Shown: positions 44,296 through 55,661 of the stretch, one piece after another
Layout: every line of letters begins with the position of its first letter
Position numbering within the stretch: position 1 is the stretch's first letter
Origin: Amphirosellinia nigrospora
Taxonomy: Eukaryota > Ascomycota > Sordariomycetes > Xylariales > Xylariaceae
Length of the DNA: 64,000 nt
NCBI GenBank assembly: GCA_004123355.1
Contig: SCHM01000004.1
Location: 3,690,316 to 3,754,315, forward strand
Reading direction: 5' to 3'
Made by a program: the position numbers and the translations under genes
The notes under the pieces: generated by a model
Databases searched by the model: none
Told to the model about the DNA's origin: nothing
The model's input: only the letters and a program-made list of their open reading frames with translations

Positions 44296-47200
44296 ACACG
44301 GGTTGGGGATAGAGTCGAGGCGGATTATGGGATGAAAAGAAAAAGGGTACGGTAGCAGAAAGAAATTCCTAGCACTGGTAGGGAAGAAGTGAGACGGGCT
44401 GGGCGCGCAAAATTACATAGAGTGTAACGACGAAGGTAATAATAATTTGAAAAGGGGAGCCTTGTTTTTTTAGTACGGGGGAGATTGAAATTAAAGAGAA
44501 ATTAGCAGCCATTCAGGGAGTGCTCAGATACCTACACAGGGACGAGGTACCTGGCCCTGGGCAGACCTGGGAAGGGAAGGCAGCTAATTATACAGGGGAG
44601 GGTGGGGTGCTACCGTTTGAGGACTAGGGGATCTAAGAGAGCAGGGGCTATTGGAGTCCAGGCTAGCATTTTATATGCGTACCTAAAGTTGTGCACCGTA
44701 GGCTTACATATCATGAAAGGTACTACTGAGGTCCACTTCAAGGTTCTGCCACCTCCTGCGTCGTGCTGCAGGTCTGGTCTTCAGGTAAACTTCTTCAACT
44801 TCATCCAGCCAATTGATATTATAAAACATCATTGCACTCTTCGTTTTAGCCGGAGAATAATATGTAATACGAGCTATACGGTCAATGTTAGTCAATTCTG
44901 AAAATTTCAAGATTGGTTTACGGAGGTATGTAGGGACCGGTACCACGAAAACCTATTCAACGATCCTGGATGATCACGCTCGTCTAGTAATTGCTTTCCC
45001 AGAAATGAATCCGTACTTATGTGTTCAGATCAGGTAAAGTCAAGGGTATCGAACCTACGCAAATGTCTCGTTCGATAGTATTGGGCTTACAAGCGTGCGG
45101 ATTCAAGTTTAAGAGATTGGGGCAGGCTGTGATAAGCAATCCTACAAGGCATCCATATTCAACCCATACCTACGTCCACTAGTATAGATGTGCGCGGTAC
45201 TACACTGATATCATACTAGGCATTACTTGGGAAGTAGGTAGGGTAATTGATATGGCCGATCTCAGCGTTCTATTATTATACACCACTAGGTACGCTATTC
45301 TCCGACCAAGTTTCATACAATACCGTGTAGCATAACTCCATCGTAAGGCTGAGTTGCAACGATGAACCCATATCTGCCCGCCGCTTGTCAACTTATCTAT
45401 CGGCTTAGCCCCTCTCGACTAGGTAATACCAAGGGCCCGGCACGCAATTATAGGCGATTTAGATACTCCTATAAAACTCTGAACAATCATGAGATATCAT
45501 GCTAGCTACGAAATCTGGCAGTCCCATGACGACAACACTACACGCTAACGACACCTTTCCACAGTCTCTAGTGAAGTAGTGTACATGGCTGCTTATCTGC
45601 GGACTGCAGTAGCACAGGTTGCATATCGTAGGAGCAGCGCGGCACAAGTGGCGTTGCATTGCATGGCCGCAATCAGATGTTTTAGGGGCTACTGTAGTAT
45701 CCTAAGTATCTAAGATAGTGGGCTCTTCGAGCTCGGCCAAGGTTCGTGCCTTCAATTTCGTCATTTGCCTATGCCCAGGCTACCTAATGCAAGTGTCTAG
45801 GATTAGTGTGCAAACTCTGAAGCGTTGTTTTGCAAAAGCTGCTGCTTTGATCTTGTGTGTAGTTTTATACATACTCTTACATCCGGCCAGAATCATTGTT
45901 TTAGAGCAGTAAGCAACCGTGGGCGCGGGGCACGACAACTTGGAGCCTTTCTCTTTCAGCTCTCGCACTCAAAACATAGAATCCCTGACAATCTTTGAAA
46001 AGATGCGGATGCGGGACAGCGAGAACCCCTGGAATAATTGTGGGCACCATGACAATCACCATCGCATATCGCGTATCACGTATCATCGAGGTCCCGCTCA
46101 ATAGGCAGAAGCTTTTCACAGGATCTGGGCGCTGACGTACAGACTCGCTTCCCGTCTCGAACGGTTATGCATGTGTAATCCACTACTAATCGAGAGTTGA
46201 ACTTCCTACAGACTCCTTTAATCGATGTTCAAGTTGATTCGAAGACCTTGGGTTTTACCGACGCTTGGCCCGTGCTTATGGAATTTCATGTAGATACCCC
46301 TCATCGGTACCCTACCGAGCAGCCCCTAATCAGATTGATCGGATCCCACATTGGTTCTCTCTAAAGCGTATTATTATAGCTGTTGGTACCTGGTATCACC
46401 CTCATATATACCTAGGTGCGAACCCTTCTCCGTCCTTTTTGAAAAGCGTTGCATATTTTTAATGCTCCTTTGTTAAGACGGTGATTCTCTATGAGTGAGG
46501 AACATTAAGGCTCAATACCTTAGCGACCGGAACACGGCGTATAATGTAATATGCATATTTGTTCATGTGACAAGCCAGACTGGAACCAGGTAGTGGGGAT
46601 GCAATTTCCAGCTAGCGAATGAGATACAAGAAAACACCCACGGAGGCCGAGGGTCTATACTACCTTATGGACAGAGATCTAAGCCCAAGTTCCGCCTTTG
46701 AAAGAAAAAATCTCTTTATATCCTACCTCTAGATAATATAGGCCCGCTTCAGACCGTTTTCAGGCCCATGTTGCGACCTACATCGGCTCCAGCACTGCAG
46801 GTAGTTCATGACTTTTCATTTCTGGGCAAATACAGTAATGTCAAGATCGAAACAAACGACCAATCAAAGCGTGCGATATTTCTCAAAGACTAGCTAAATT
46901 AGCTTGGCAGTTTACTTGCATTGGCGGCCTCCGTTTTCTTTTGTTTCTTTCTCTCTTTCTCTTCCACCTTTGTCTTGGCCCCCGAGGCTTAGTTAGGTAT
47001 TGACCAGGTATTGGCCAGCAATTGTATTACGCACTAGCTTAAGGCGTGCACAATGACCAAAGACCAGGAGAAACACCTTGAATTGACCGAATTAGCCGAT
47101 AGTAAGTCGGACATTAGTGGGCCGGTAGTCGCGGTTAACGGTTAACGCTCCCCAGCTTTCTTCGGAATCGGATTGTTCATCAATCTCCGGGCTTCCGAGA

Positions 47201-48083
47201 CATATTTCTAACTACGTTTCTGGATGGAACTAGCCCGGGAATCCCAATCTAGGTATCAGGACGGAACAGGATTTTGCCATATATGTTATAAGGAGTATTA
47301 TCACCAGTTACTTTCCCGCCCCCAAAGCTTTTCGTCCCTACCTAAGGCAGCAACATTCTGAACCAATGAAGCATTGCGGACCAGCTCCTTTACTAGCATC
47401 ATGTGAGACAACAAATCTGTGCCACCGAGGCTGAGTATTGTTGATCAATCCGTATAAGACGCAGGCTTTAATGACGACATCTAACCCAACTATTTTGGTG
47501 GCTTGAAATGCCGTTAATCAATCCATTGATCTATATACATAAGTCCTAACTAAAAGAACTTCGTTATGACGATAGGGGGGATTTATCCCAGTGCTTAGGC
47601 AGCAAACTCAGGGTTGCATACCATACAAAGCTGCGTCTGATCACAATCCCCGCTTTCTTAACCCCCGAGTGATGAGTTTTTCATTTGATGTGCCCGAATT
47701 TAGACTATGCATCTATAATGGTATGGCTTGACGCTGATGCTCGTCAATGATGATAGGTTTTACGGCTATAAGCGATACCTTATCCCGAATCCTAGCCATT
47801 GCCGAATAGGATCATGACCGTCGCATACTGCAAATGACACCAGTCATCTATATTAAATTTAGGATTATTTCTTCTTCACACCAGGCACTAATACAAAGTG
47901 TTAGAATATCCAGTCTCCTAATGCCGCATAAACGATAATATCAAACCTTTCTCGGCTGGTTAGTTTCTTAGTTTCGCCATAATTCAGCAACTCTTGATTG
48001 TATCAATAGCTACGATTAGGTGGCCCGTATCGACGGTAAAAGTGGGTTCTGGATTGATGTTTTTATGGCGTGTTTTGACACGC
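44296..48083. other. Gene-poor 3.8-kb region
   Basis: No frame above about 80 codons and no splice-supported exon set was recognised. A CT-rich tract at 46931-46973 reads on the minus strand as a Lys/Glu-rich peptide but lacks upstream exons. GGTTAACGGTTAACG near 47133-47147 is a small tandem motif. There is no clear tRNA, LTR or terminal inverted repeat. Confidence 0.4.
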
Positions 48084-48985
48084 TCAGACATTCTTGTCAA
48101 ATAGCTTGGTGATTGGCTTTGCAGACTGTTCCACGAGATGAGCATAAAGAAATATGATCCTGTAAGGTAGGCACTGACATCGATAAATTTCTCAAGCTCT
48201 TTGTCGAGGTTTGAAAGGTCATCCTTCCGCCGTTTGTTATCTGCGATGAGTTTGCTGCTTCCGTTTCAAGAGTTCCATTCGCTGCTGCTCAAGGGCTCTC
48301 GCTCGCTGCGTTCGTGCTCAATTCGTGCGACCATCAATGCATTCTCGTCGTCGGCCGCGTGGTCGGGCTTCAGCGCCAGGAACTCCTCGACGGGGATGAG
48401 GGGGAGCTGCTGATACGAGTGACTATTTTGGAGTTCTATTAGCTCTTGCGCAACTTCGGTCACTGGGTAGCAATAGGAGCTGCGAATATTATCCAAGTAT
48501 TCGCCTTCATCGTCTTCATTGGCCGGGGGACGCGTGCTTGAGGCCAGGAAAGTCGGTGCTACTGGCATCGCTTTCGGTTCCACTTGTTCTTCGGTATCTT
48601 GATCAAGCGTGGAGACAGGAGCAATGGGCACTGACTCAAATGACTCGCAAGCCGCAATCTCGCCTTGTAAATGACGCTGTTCGTAATAGAGGTTCTGGAG
48701 CTGAAGATGCAGGCGGTCGACCTCCTGGCGGGCCTCGGAGGTTTGGGCTTTCGTCTGGCGTGCGGCAAAATTGGCGGCTCGATGCAGTCCGCGAAGTTGT
48801 GCGAGGTTCGTAATTAATAGCTTCTGTTGCTTGGAAGTCTCGAGTTGAGCTTCGGTTGACGCGCCGTCAACTGGGCCGGCGGCGGCAATCTGGTTGACAA
48901 GATTTAAGGCCTGTACGCGTGTGTCCCGCGAGGCAGCGAGGACAGTCGTAAGCTCTGGATCCGTCACAATATCGTCGGCGGCCAT
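48084..48985 (-). CDS. THOC5: THO complex subunit 5 (THOC5/Fms-interacting family)
   Basis: This is a nuclear THO/TREX subunit linking transcription to mRNA export, about 285 aa. It starts MAADDIVTDPELTTVLAASR (48985). An upstream in-frame extension to 49033 exists but has no support. The body is mostly coiled coil: LRGLHRAANFAARQTKAQT, then VDRLHLQLQNLYYEQRHLQG (the family core, LQNL-YE--HL--EI--C). It continues PLIPVEEFLALKPDHA, LMVARIEHERSERE and LIADNKRRKDDLSNLDKELE. The last exon, 48125-48084, reads SAKPITKLFDKNV and is joined through a 53-bp intron (48126-48178, GTCAGT...AACAG). Frame changes lie at GGG 48293-48295 and near 48255 (one of them the two-base-loss or one-base-gain class); with them the exon phases close. 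It is divergent from IZH3. Confidence 0.82.
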
Positions 48986-50088
48986 GGTTTCCCTAGTTTG
49001 TATGACTAGGCGCTCTCTAAGACTGTATTTCAATACTGTGGTTGACGTGACGTGACGGGTTTCTCGAGCTGAACGTTGACCTGCGACAAGGCGCGGTTGT
49101 TCGGCTTAGGTGGGGATTTGGGGACCGCCGCTACTGACGCCGCTCTGATTGGCCCCAAATGCCACGCGGGGAACACAGCTAGGCTAAGATTGTATCTAAG
49201 TACCCAGGTAGTACATTGGAAGTCAATCCAGCTTGGACAGCTGATGCAGGATCCGCTGGCACAGCCGGATAATACACCTGGTGCTGTCTTGGTCTTGGTC
49301 TATGTGCTACATTACTTGTATGGGATGCGTTGTCCAACTTCAATGGCTCGCTGCGAGTCATCTCAGCAGCAGGCGACATTTCCAAATTGGGGTCTCCAAA
49401 CACGGATAGGCGCCACACAAATCAAATACCAACGTAGTACTACATGCAGGTGGGTTTACCGCATGCTTGACGTTAATTACCTTGTGGTTAGGTAAGTTTT
49501 AATTCCCGTGAAGATCTGAGATTGATTTGACAGGATTGATTTAACAAATTTCAATGCCTCCTTCTCATGATCGCATTATATTGTATTGTATAATTTCTTT
49601 TTTTCTTCTTTTCTTTCCTTATTGCTTTTCGATGTGGACTTGTTTCTCCCGAGTTGTTGCTTGCTAGGTATCATATTTAATACTTTCTATTACTCAGTCT
49701 AAATTTGGTAAGGTCCATATGCACCTCATTGTTGGTCCCTGAGGCCACTAGCGAAATATGGAACAAGCTCCACCACGGAATCCTTTCAGCTGGCCAATCT
49801 CCGTCCCAAATCCACCGCATGTGATGGATTATACCGTCCCAGTGCAATACCACAAACGCCATTCTTCCCACATCTTGTCCCCGATTGTTGGGACTTACAT
49901 AGTTCGTGGCAGCAATCATTTTGCCGCTTTGTCGACCTGTCATTTGAACGCCTGGACCGACGCTGCATCTGGACTGGCCCAATTGTGCCTTCACTCTCAG
50001 TTTTATCTGCGCGTCTGCGCCACCAACTAAGCCGTGGTCAGCCAGGGCAACTTGCCATACCGCCATCTACCATACCATAACGCCCACC
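48986..50088. promoter_or_regulatory. Divergent region THOC5 / IZH3
   Basis: This 1.1-kb region carries a pyrimidine-rich tract at 49588-49635 (TTTCTTTTTTTCTTCTTTTC) about 450 bp before the IZH3 start, typical of fungal promoters or 5' UTRs, and a TACCCAGGTAGTA motif at 49201-49213. Frames in it have no similarity. Confidence 0.45.
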
Positions 50089-51866
50089 ATGTCTTGCTCG
50101 TCTTCGTACGCCTTTGGGTCTATTCAGGATGCTCCTGAAGGCGTGAGCTCCGGTACGGCTGTCCATGACCAAAGAATGAAGCGCCGTCGCCACTCTTCGT
50201 TTGTTCCCTATCGGCGGAAGTCTCTGGTCAACCAAATCATGGATGGGGAAGAGGCACTCTTGCTCAAGGTATCATTCCACGTTCCTGGGTAATGAGTTCC
50301 TGTATTAATATCGAGAAGGTCGACCTGTTTCTCTCCGACCTCGAGCGCCGCCTAGAATCCCTCGAAAGCTATGGCGACCTGATGCACCCCGATTCCAGTA
50401 TAGCGAAGACCTTCGCAACGCTGCAAGCCGTGCGAGAAAGATGTTCCCACGTATCCGAAGAGGTTATTGGTGCCGGCCGCCGGCGCCTCCAAATCATGGT
50501 TGAAACACTCGACGCCAGGTACCAAGGAGCCCTGGCAAGAGCTGAGTCGATGAATGAAAAGGCCCGGATGGGCATTGAGCTCCTGGATAATATGTTAGAT
50601 GACTTCGAGTCCCGTGCAGTCAAATTACGTGACCAGGGATTTGCGAACGCCGCCGGAGCTGCTGAAAGCCTTATGGGTGGCGGCCGACGAGTGATGGATG
50701 AGAGTCTCGAGCGTGCCCGTGGTGTTGTTGACGGAGGGATTGGACGGGCTATGCGAGCGGCCGAATCTCTGGAAGAGCATGTTCAGAGTGCCATCACACG
50801 GGCTCGTGAGAAGGGTTTGTTGAAATATGACGAATTGCCCGTTCCGTGGAGGGTCAACCCGCATATTCTAAAGGGTTATCGCTTCTCCGACTCCAAGATC
50901 GAATGCGTTCGGTCGGTATTCGGAGTCTCCAACGAGACAGTGAACATTTGGACCCATGCCCTAGGCTTCTTCATCATTTTGTCGGTGGCCTTCTATTATT
51001 ATCCGACATCTGCCAACTTCTCTCTCTACACCAAGACCGATGTTTTCATCGCAGCAGTTTTCTTCTTCGCCGCCTGTAAATGCCTAATCTGCAGTACGAT
51101 ATGGCATACGATGAATTGCGTTGCGGATCAAAACTTGATGGAGCGGTTTGCTTGTATTGATTATACCGGGATATCATTACTGATCGCTGCGTCAATTATG
51201 ACTACCGAATACACCGTCTTTTACTGCGAACCATTTTCTCGATGGGCTGTAAGTAAACCCGGAAGTCACTCCCCCCGTTTCGTTAGCTTTTAGAGTATTA
51301 AGGTTCATTTGCCGGCCAAATCATGCTTTGGAAGTCTCTCATGGTCATAGAACGCCACCGGGTATGCTAGAATGATAACTGACTTGGGCTGTTCTAGTAC
51401 ATGACTACAACTGCGGTCTTGGGTATCGCAGGCACAATCCTGCCATGGCACCCTAGATTCAACGGCCAGGACATGGCTTGGCTCAGAGTTGGCTTCTTCA
51501 TTGGACTAGGGGCAACGGGCTTCCTACCAATTCTCCAAATCATTTTGACTCGCGGTTCGGCTTGGGCTTTCGAATTCTACGGCGACTCTAACTTGGTAAA
51601 GTCCCTTTTGGTCTATGTTCTAGGGGCGTTTGTATATGCGAGCAAAATTCCAGAGAGATGGTTTCCTGGCGCTTTCGATTTCTTCGGTAATGCCCACAAT
51701 TTATGGCATGTGAGTAATTCTTGATGATTGCAAAACAACCAAAAAGCACCACTGACCAGAATAATAGTTGGCCGTCCTAGGAGGGATCATATATCACTAT
51801 GTTGCTATGCTGCAGTTTTTCTCAGGTGCTTTCAAGAGGGCCGAACTTGGATGTCCAACTTACTAA
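50089..51866 (+). CDS. IZH3: PAQR/hemolysin-III family membrane receptor IZH3
   Basis: This seven-span membrane protein of the adiponectin-receptor-like (PAQR) family is linked in yeast to zinc and sterol homeostasis, 506 aa. Four intact exons: 50089-50268, 50319-51248, 51398-51709 and 51768-51866. Introns are 50, 149 and 58 bp; all phases close without indels. A long N-terminal cytosolic region has coiled-coil character (VDLFLSDLERRLESLESYGD ... ARMGIELLDNMLDDFESR), the feature that separates IZH3 from short PAQR proteins. The PAQR core follows: NPHILKGYR, SVFGVSNETVNIWTHALG, CSTIWHTMNC (metal-binding His), DYTGISLLIAASI, FGNAHNLWHLAVLGG and IIYHYVAML. C terminus CPTY. It ends 181 bp from the convergent GPI-protein gene. 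Confidence 0.92.
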
Positions 51867-52047
51867 AAGTTGGTACTTGGAGACAAAGTAGAGTTTGAGA
51901 AATTACTAATAACTAAAGGACTATCCAGTCTCTCGTCGTGATATCCAACACAATCCCCGTCATCGCCTCTTAATAGGTACTCCAATTACACAACCCTTCT
52001 CGCCTAAGGATTCAACCCTCCAATTCTAGGTAACCCTTTATGTAGGG

Positions 52048-52831
52048 TTATATAAACGCAATTGCGCCTGCCACGGCCAGCGCAGCGATATAACCGGCGA
52101 AGGCTTGACTCTTTGCTGCGACGGAAACCTGGACGATAGACGGAGGCGAGGTCGGAGAGTGAATTGGAGCCGAAGCGGTCGTGTTTGATATTTGTATCAC
52201 CATGGGCGTGCTGGCAGCAGGTAATTTGTGGCAAATCGTCGACGACATCTTGGCAAACGTTGCTGTAGTCTCTACAGAGGGCTTCAACATACCCTCCGCA
52301 CCAGATCCTGGCGTCCTTGCTGGTGTTGGCCTGGGACCAGCTGCGAGAAACGGCGTGACCGTAAAAGTGCGAATGGCCCCGGTTGATGTGCCCATGGTTA
52401 TGTGTTCAATTGCGGAACTTGGCATAGCGAAGCCAGCATTCTTAGCGCATGTTGCCAAATCTTCGTCCTACCAAGCGCTTAGCAATTCGATTCCCCGATA
52501 AATCATTCACCACAACCTACCTCTAAACAGCAGTACCCTGCAACTGGCGCGCAATAACTACCACTGTCGCAAAAACCGCTGTCTTCACAGCATGTCTACT
52601 CGGAGGTCAGCACATTCAATTACTCGGCGTTCACCAATTTACCTGGCCGAGGTCCGGATTGAAACACCAACTGCTCTCGGGTCCGCCGCAGGGTATTGAG
52701 CCATTGCCGTACGTGTGCTCACAATCTATCATCTGTCTCTTAGGGGATGGGGCCGAAATAGCCAGGTAACTTTCTGTTGCTTGTGCCACCAAGCCGAAGA
52801 CTGGCACAAGGAGTAATATCGAGTGTAGCAT
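52048..52831 (-). CDS. Cys-rich secreted GPI-anchored protein, unknown function
   Basis: This 227-aa protein has three intact exons: 52831-52643, 52595-52521 and 52467-52048. Introns are 47 and 53 bp (GTAAAT...GAGTAG with CTGAC; GTAGGT...GGTAG). There is a signal peptide (MLHSILLLVPVFGLVAQATE). Two Cys-rich segments follow: CEHTYGNGSIPCGGPESSWC, then CCEDSGFCDSGSYCAPVAGYCC-like sequence spanning exon 2 and a final C in DEDLATCAKN. A Ser/Thr/Pro-rich stalk (about 100-200) leads to a hydrophobic tail (GYIAALAVAGAIAFI) with no charged end, as in GPI-anchor signals; the omega site may lie in SVAAKSQAF. I recognise no named domain. Short exon 2 encodes most of the Cys cluster. It is likely a cell-wall or surface protein, by inference from topology only. 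Confidence 0.8.
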
Positions 52832-54125
52832 GATGGTTACAACGGCCTTTGTGCCACAATTATGGTTGGACTCGAGATCAATTAATTGGAAGGGCTTTGG
52901 AAGCTTTCCAAAAACACCAATGCTGCGGACCGGGGGTATCGATAAATAAAGAGTGGACGGCGGTGAGAGATACGTTTTGCAAGACGATCGAAATAGACGA
53001 ATAAACGATCTAAAGACCAATAGAACGCATAGACTCTAGAGTGGCGGAGTATACCAAAAGCTAAAGCAGGCGTTGGGGAGTTATCTTTGTTGAATAGTGC
53101 ATTTGGACACTAGGAGAAGTAAACGGGCTTCTCAATACATATATATTCACAAGTCTTGTTCCCTTGAGGGGATAGATAGGCACAATCACATCCAATATCT
53201 TAGTGTACAATTTGCCCTCGTTCCTACGTGAGAATCAATCGAGAGCTTTCATTATTGCAAAGTAGAAAATACGACCGATAATCAATATATCAGGTTAACC
53301 CTACATTTCCCATACATGTGTTCGAGACGAGTGGTGGAACATTGCTGTGTTCAGTTGGTCCCTTGACACCAGTGTGCCCACCTCGCGTCGTTAAGCTGGC
53401 AATTTTCTGTTATAATATTCTCTGAGAGTCTCGAAGATCAACCAACATCAAAAAGAATTATCCAGATAATTGAGCTCATATACCTGGGTAAATGATGATT
53501 CTATCCATAATCAAGTAGACGAAGTTAGGAACGGCTGTGATTCGATGTCATCGGTATATACATACTACCAGCAAAAAAGCGCACACGTAAGGGAGCCAGC
53601 ATGATCCGTAAAAGGGGGCTAACGATTGAGACTAATGGACTCGCCAAGTATAGATGAAACATGAAACCAAAATTTAGCTCAGCGGTTCTATGTATTTCTC
53701 CCTTGTCCTCGATCAACTAGTGCGAGGTTTTAGGTCGGCGCCGATACGGCAACTCGTGATAAGGTGTTGCAAACACGCCCATGTCGACGGTTCATGATCA
53801 GATGATTCAAATTCATTCCTTGGTTCATCATTATTGGATCTGTAGTAAATCGGTCCTAGTTGCACCTATCTAAACTATACGATTGCCCCTCACCGTACGC
53901 CATCCATATCATTTTTTCTTTTCAATTAAACTAGTAAGCAGTATTACAATGTCATACCAACCTTAAGCGTCAAAGCCCCCTTCCATCATGGCATCGTTCG
54001 TCATCAGTAGTCCCCATCTTGTACATTGTCATCATCGTGATCATTATAATAAATACATATCAGTCGTAGTAGAATCAGTCCCGACCACACAAGACGCGGA
54101 AGCCGTGTAGTACATCTCTTTTTCA
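52832..54125. other. Intergenic region BUB2 / GPI-protein gene
   Basis: This is 1.3 kb, AT-rich, between two minus-strand genes. A short minus frame at 53525-53716 has no similarity. No repeat or RNA gene is evident. Confidence 0.4.
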
Positions 54126-55661
54126 TCATAAAGCATGATTGACAATCTCCTCATATACATCATTAGGTATCATCTTGATGATCGCTAGTGCATGAGCTTT
54201 GATCTGGTCAGCCTGCAATAGGGAATGATCTCAGTAGTTTATTAGGACTGTATGACCCATTTAGCATCAGCGCTGACAAGTATAGAAGAGAGACTTCAAT
54301 AACCAACCTTAGGGAACTAAGCAATTCATTGCGCATCATAATAAGCTGAGCCACGATGCAAGGATATTCAAGTGCGGACCGTAGGCAAATAGAAAATCCC
54401 ACAGTCGCATACCTCAGGCAAAGAGGTGTGCAGGCGCACAGTGTCAGTACTGATGGAAAGGGTATATCTCGGCGGAGAGACCTTTGGAGGTGAGATAGAG
54501 GCTCAGTTTCGCGTCTACGATACCCAACACTTTGTCAACAAGCACCAGGCCACGGTGTACGCCATCCATAGCGCCCCGAATGTAACCCGGGCATTCCTTG
54601 GTAAGGAGCTGGTGGAAAGCTACGAAGGCCTCGGCTTCGCTACGGGCAGCATACAGAAAAGAGCTGCCAGTACGTTCATGCCTTGTACATAAGTCCCCGG
54701 CTCAGACGCATTCGTATCCGACCCTTCTGTCGTGAGTGTGAGGGCGCGGGCGCGGTCCTTGCCACCGGTGAAGCTGTCATGACTTGCGAAATCTCGCTGC
54801 GGGCGGGGCTGGCACTGTTGCTAGCAGGGAGCGATCGCCTGCTGCTAGATGGGCGACGTTCTTCCTTGGCATCATGGAGTATCCAAGCAACGGCGTTGAG
54901 CAGTCGAATCAAGCTTGCCTCGCTCACGCGGCGACGGAAGAGCGGATCGGTTGTCAGGGTTCGAAACGTGTCGTTGCGAATCTTGGCATAGGCGGGAGAA
55001 GCACCGCGATGAACGAGCTTGAGATATTCGTCGGTTGATAGCACGGGCGCGTCGAGCATATCAACCAGATGTATATGCCGACTAGAAGACTGGGTAAGGG
55101 GCCACAATAATTAGCTTCACGTTGACGGCTACTACCACAGAACGCCACTCGACTGCGCCAGCTTGCAAACAGGCAGACAAATCTCACCATGCCGTCGATA
55201 TCGCTCTTTATTCCTTGGCCCAACACCTTGAATCGCATAGTCGCGATAGCGCTGCTCACGTCGTCACCGGGCGGGCCCTCTCTTATTAGCCTATCTAAGC
55301 TCAACGCATCCGCAGCAGATGGGGTCCGGTTCAGCGCAGCGCGCTTTGCGTGCAGGGATGTGGTCGAACTTGCACCACGGAGATTTGGAGGATTGGCGCT
55401 GGCGTCCGAGTTGGCTCTGTGCCTCTGCGGTGATCGATTGAGGGCCTGGCGGCGAGTTGGGGAGATGTCCCTCGAGTGGGAGTCGTGGAGCCTCTGCTGG
55501 GTGAGGACGGTGGCCGAGCTGCTGGTGATCTTAGCAGCAGCGCCCAGGTTGTGCGCCGACTGCAGTTTACGCAGGGTTCTCTGTGTTCGCGGTGTGAGAG
55601 GGGGTTGGAGTTCTATGCCGAGGGATGACGGTGGGAAGAAAGCCCTCGTTGGACTCGGCAT
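54126..55661 (-). CDS. BUB2: Mitotic check-point GTPase-activating protein BUB2 (TBC domain), interrupted by frameshifts
   Basis: This TBC-domain protein, with its partner Bfa1/Byr4, acts as GAP for the Tem1/Spg1 GTPase and restrains mitotic exit or septation. The N-terminal region (from 55661, MPSPTRAFFPPSSLGIELQP) is Ser/Pro-rich and basic. The TBC block has MRFKVLGQGIKSDIDG, then YIWLI-LDAPVLSTDEYL, SPAYAKIRNDTFRTLTTDP, FRRRVSEASLIRLLNAVAW, YVQGMNVLAA (the YxQG finger), RGAMDGVHRGLVLVDKVLG and IVAQLIMMRNELL. It ends ADQIKAHALAIIKM ... VNHAL at 54126. One intron follows IDGM near 55195 and another near 54250-54310. At least five frame changes (several near 54440-54700) fragment the middle and 3' parts. 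An Arg-finger equivalent is not obvious, as is usual for Bub2-type TBC proteins. Exact exon ends near 55070-55195 are uncertain. Confidence 0.78.

Noticed and set aside
46915-46985. Minus-strand Lys/Glu-rich peptide (KVEEKERKKQKKTEAANA) as a possible last exon
   Set aside because: It is the complement of a CT-rich tract; no upstream exon, start or membrane segment could be joined to it with good splice sites.
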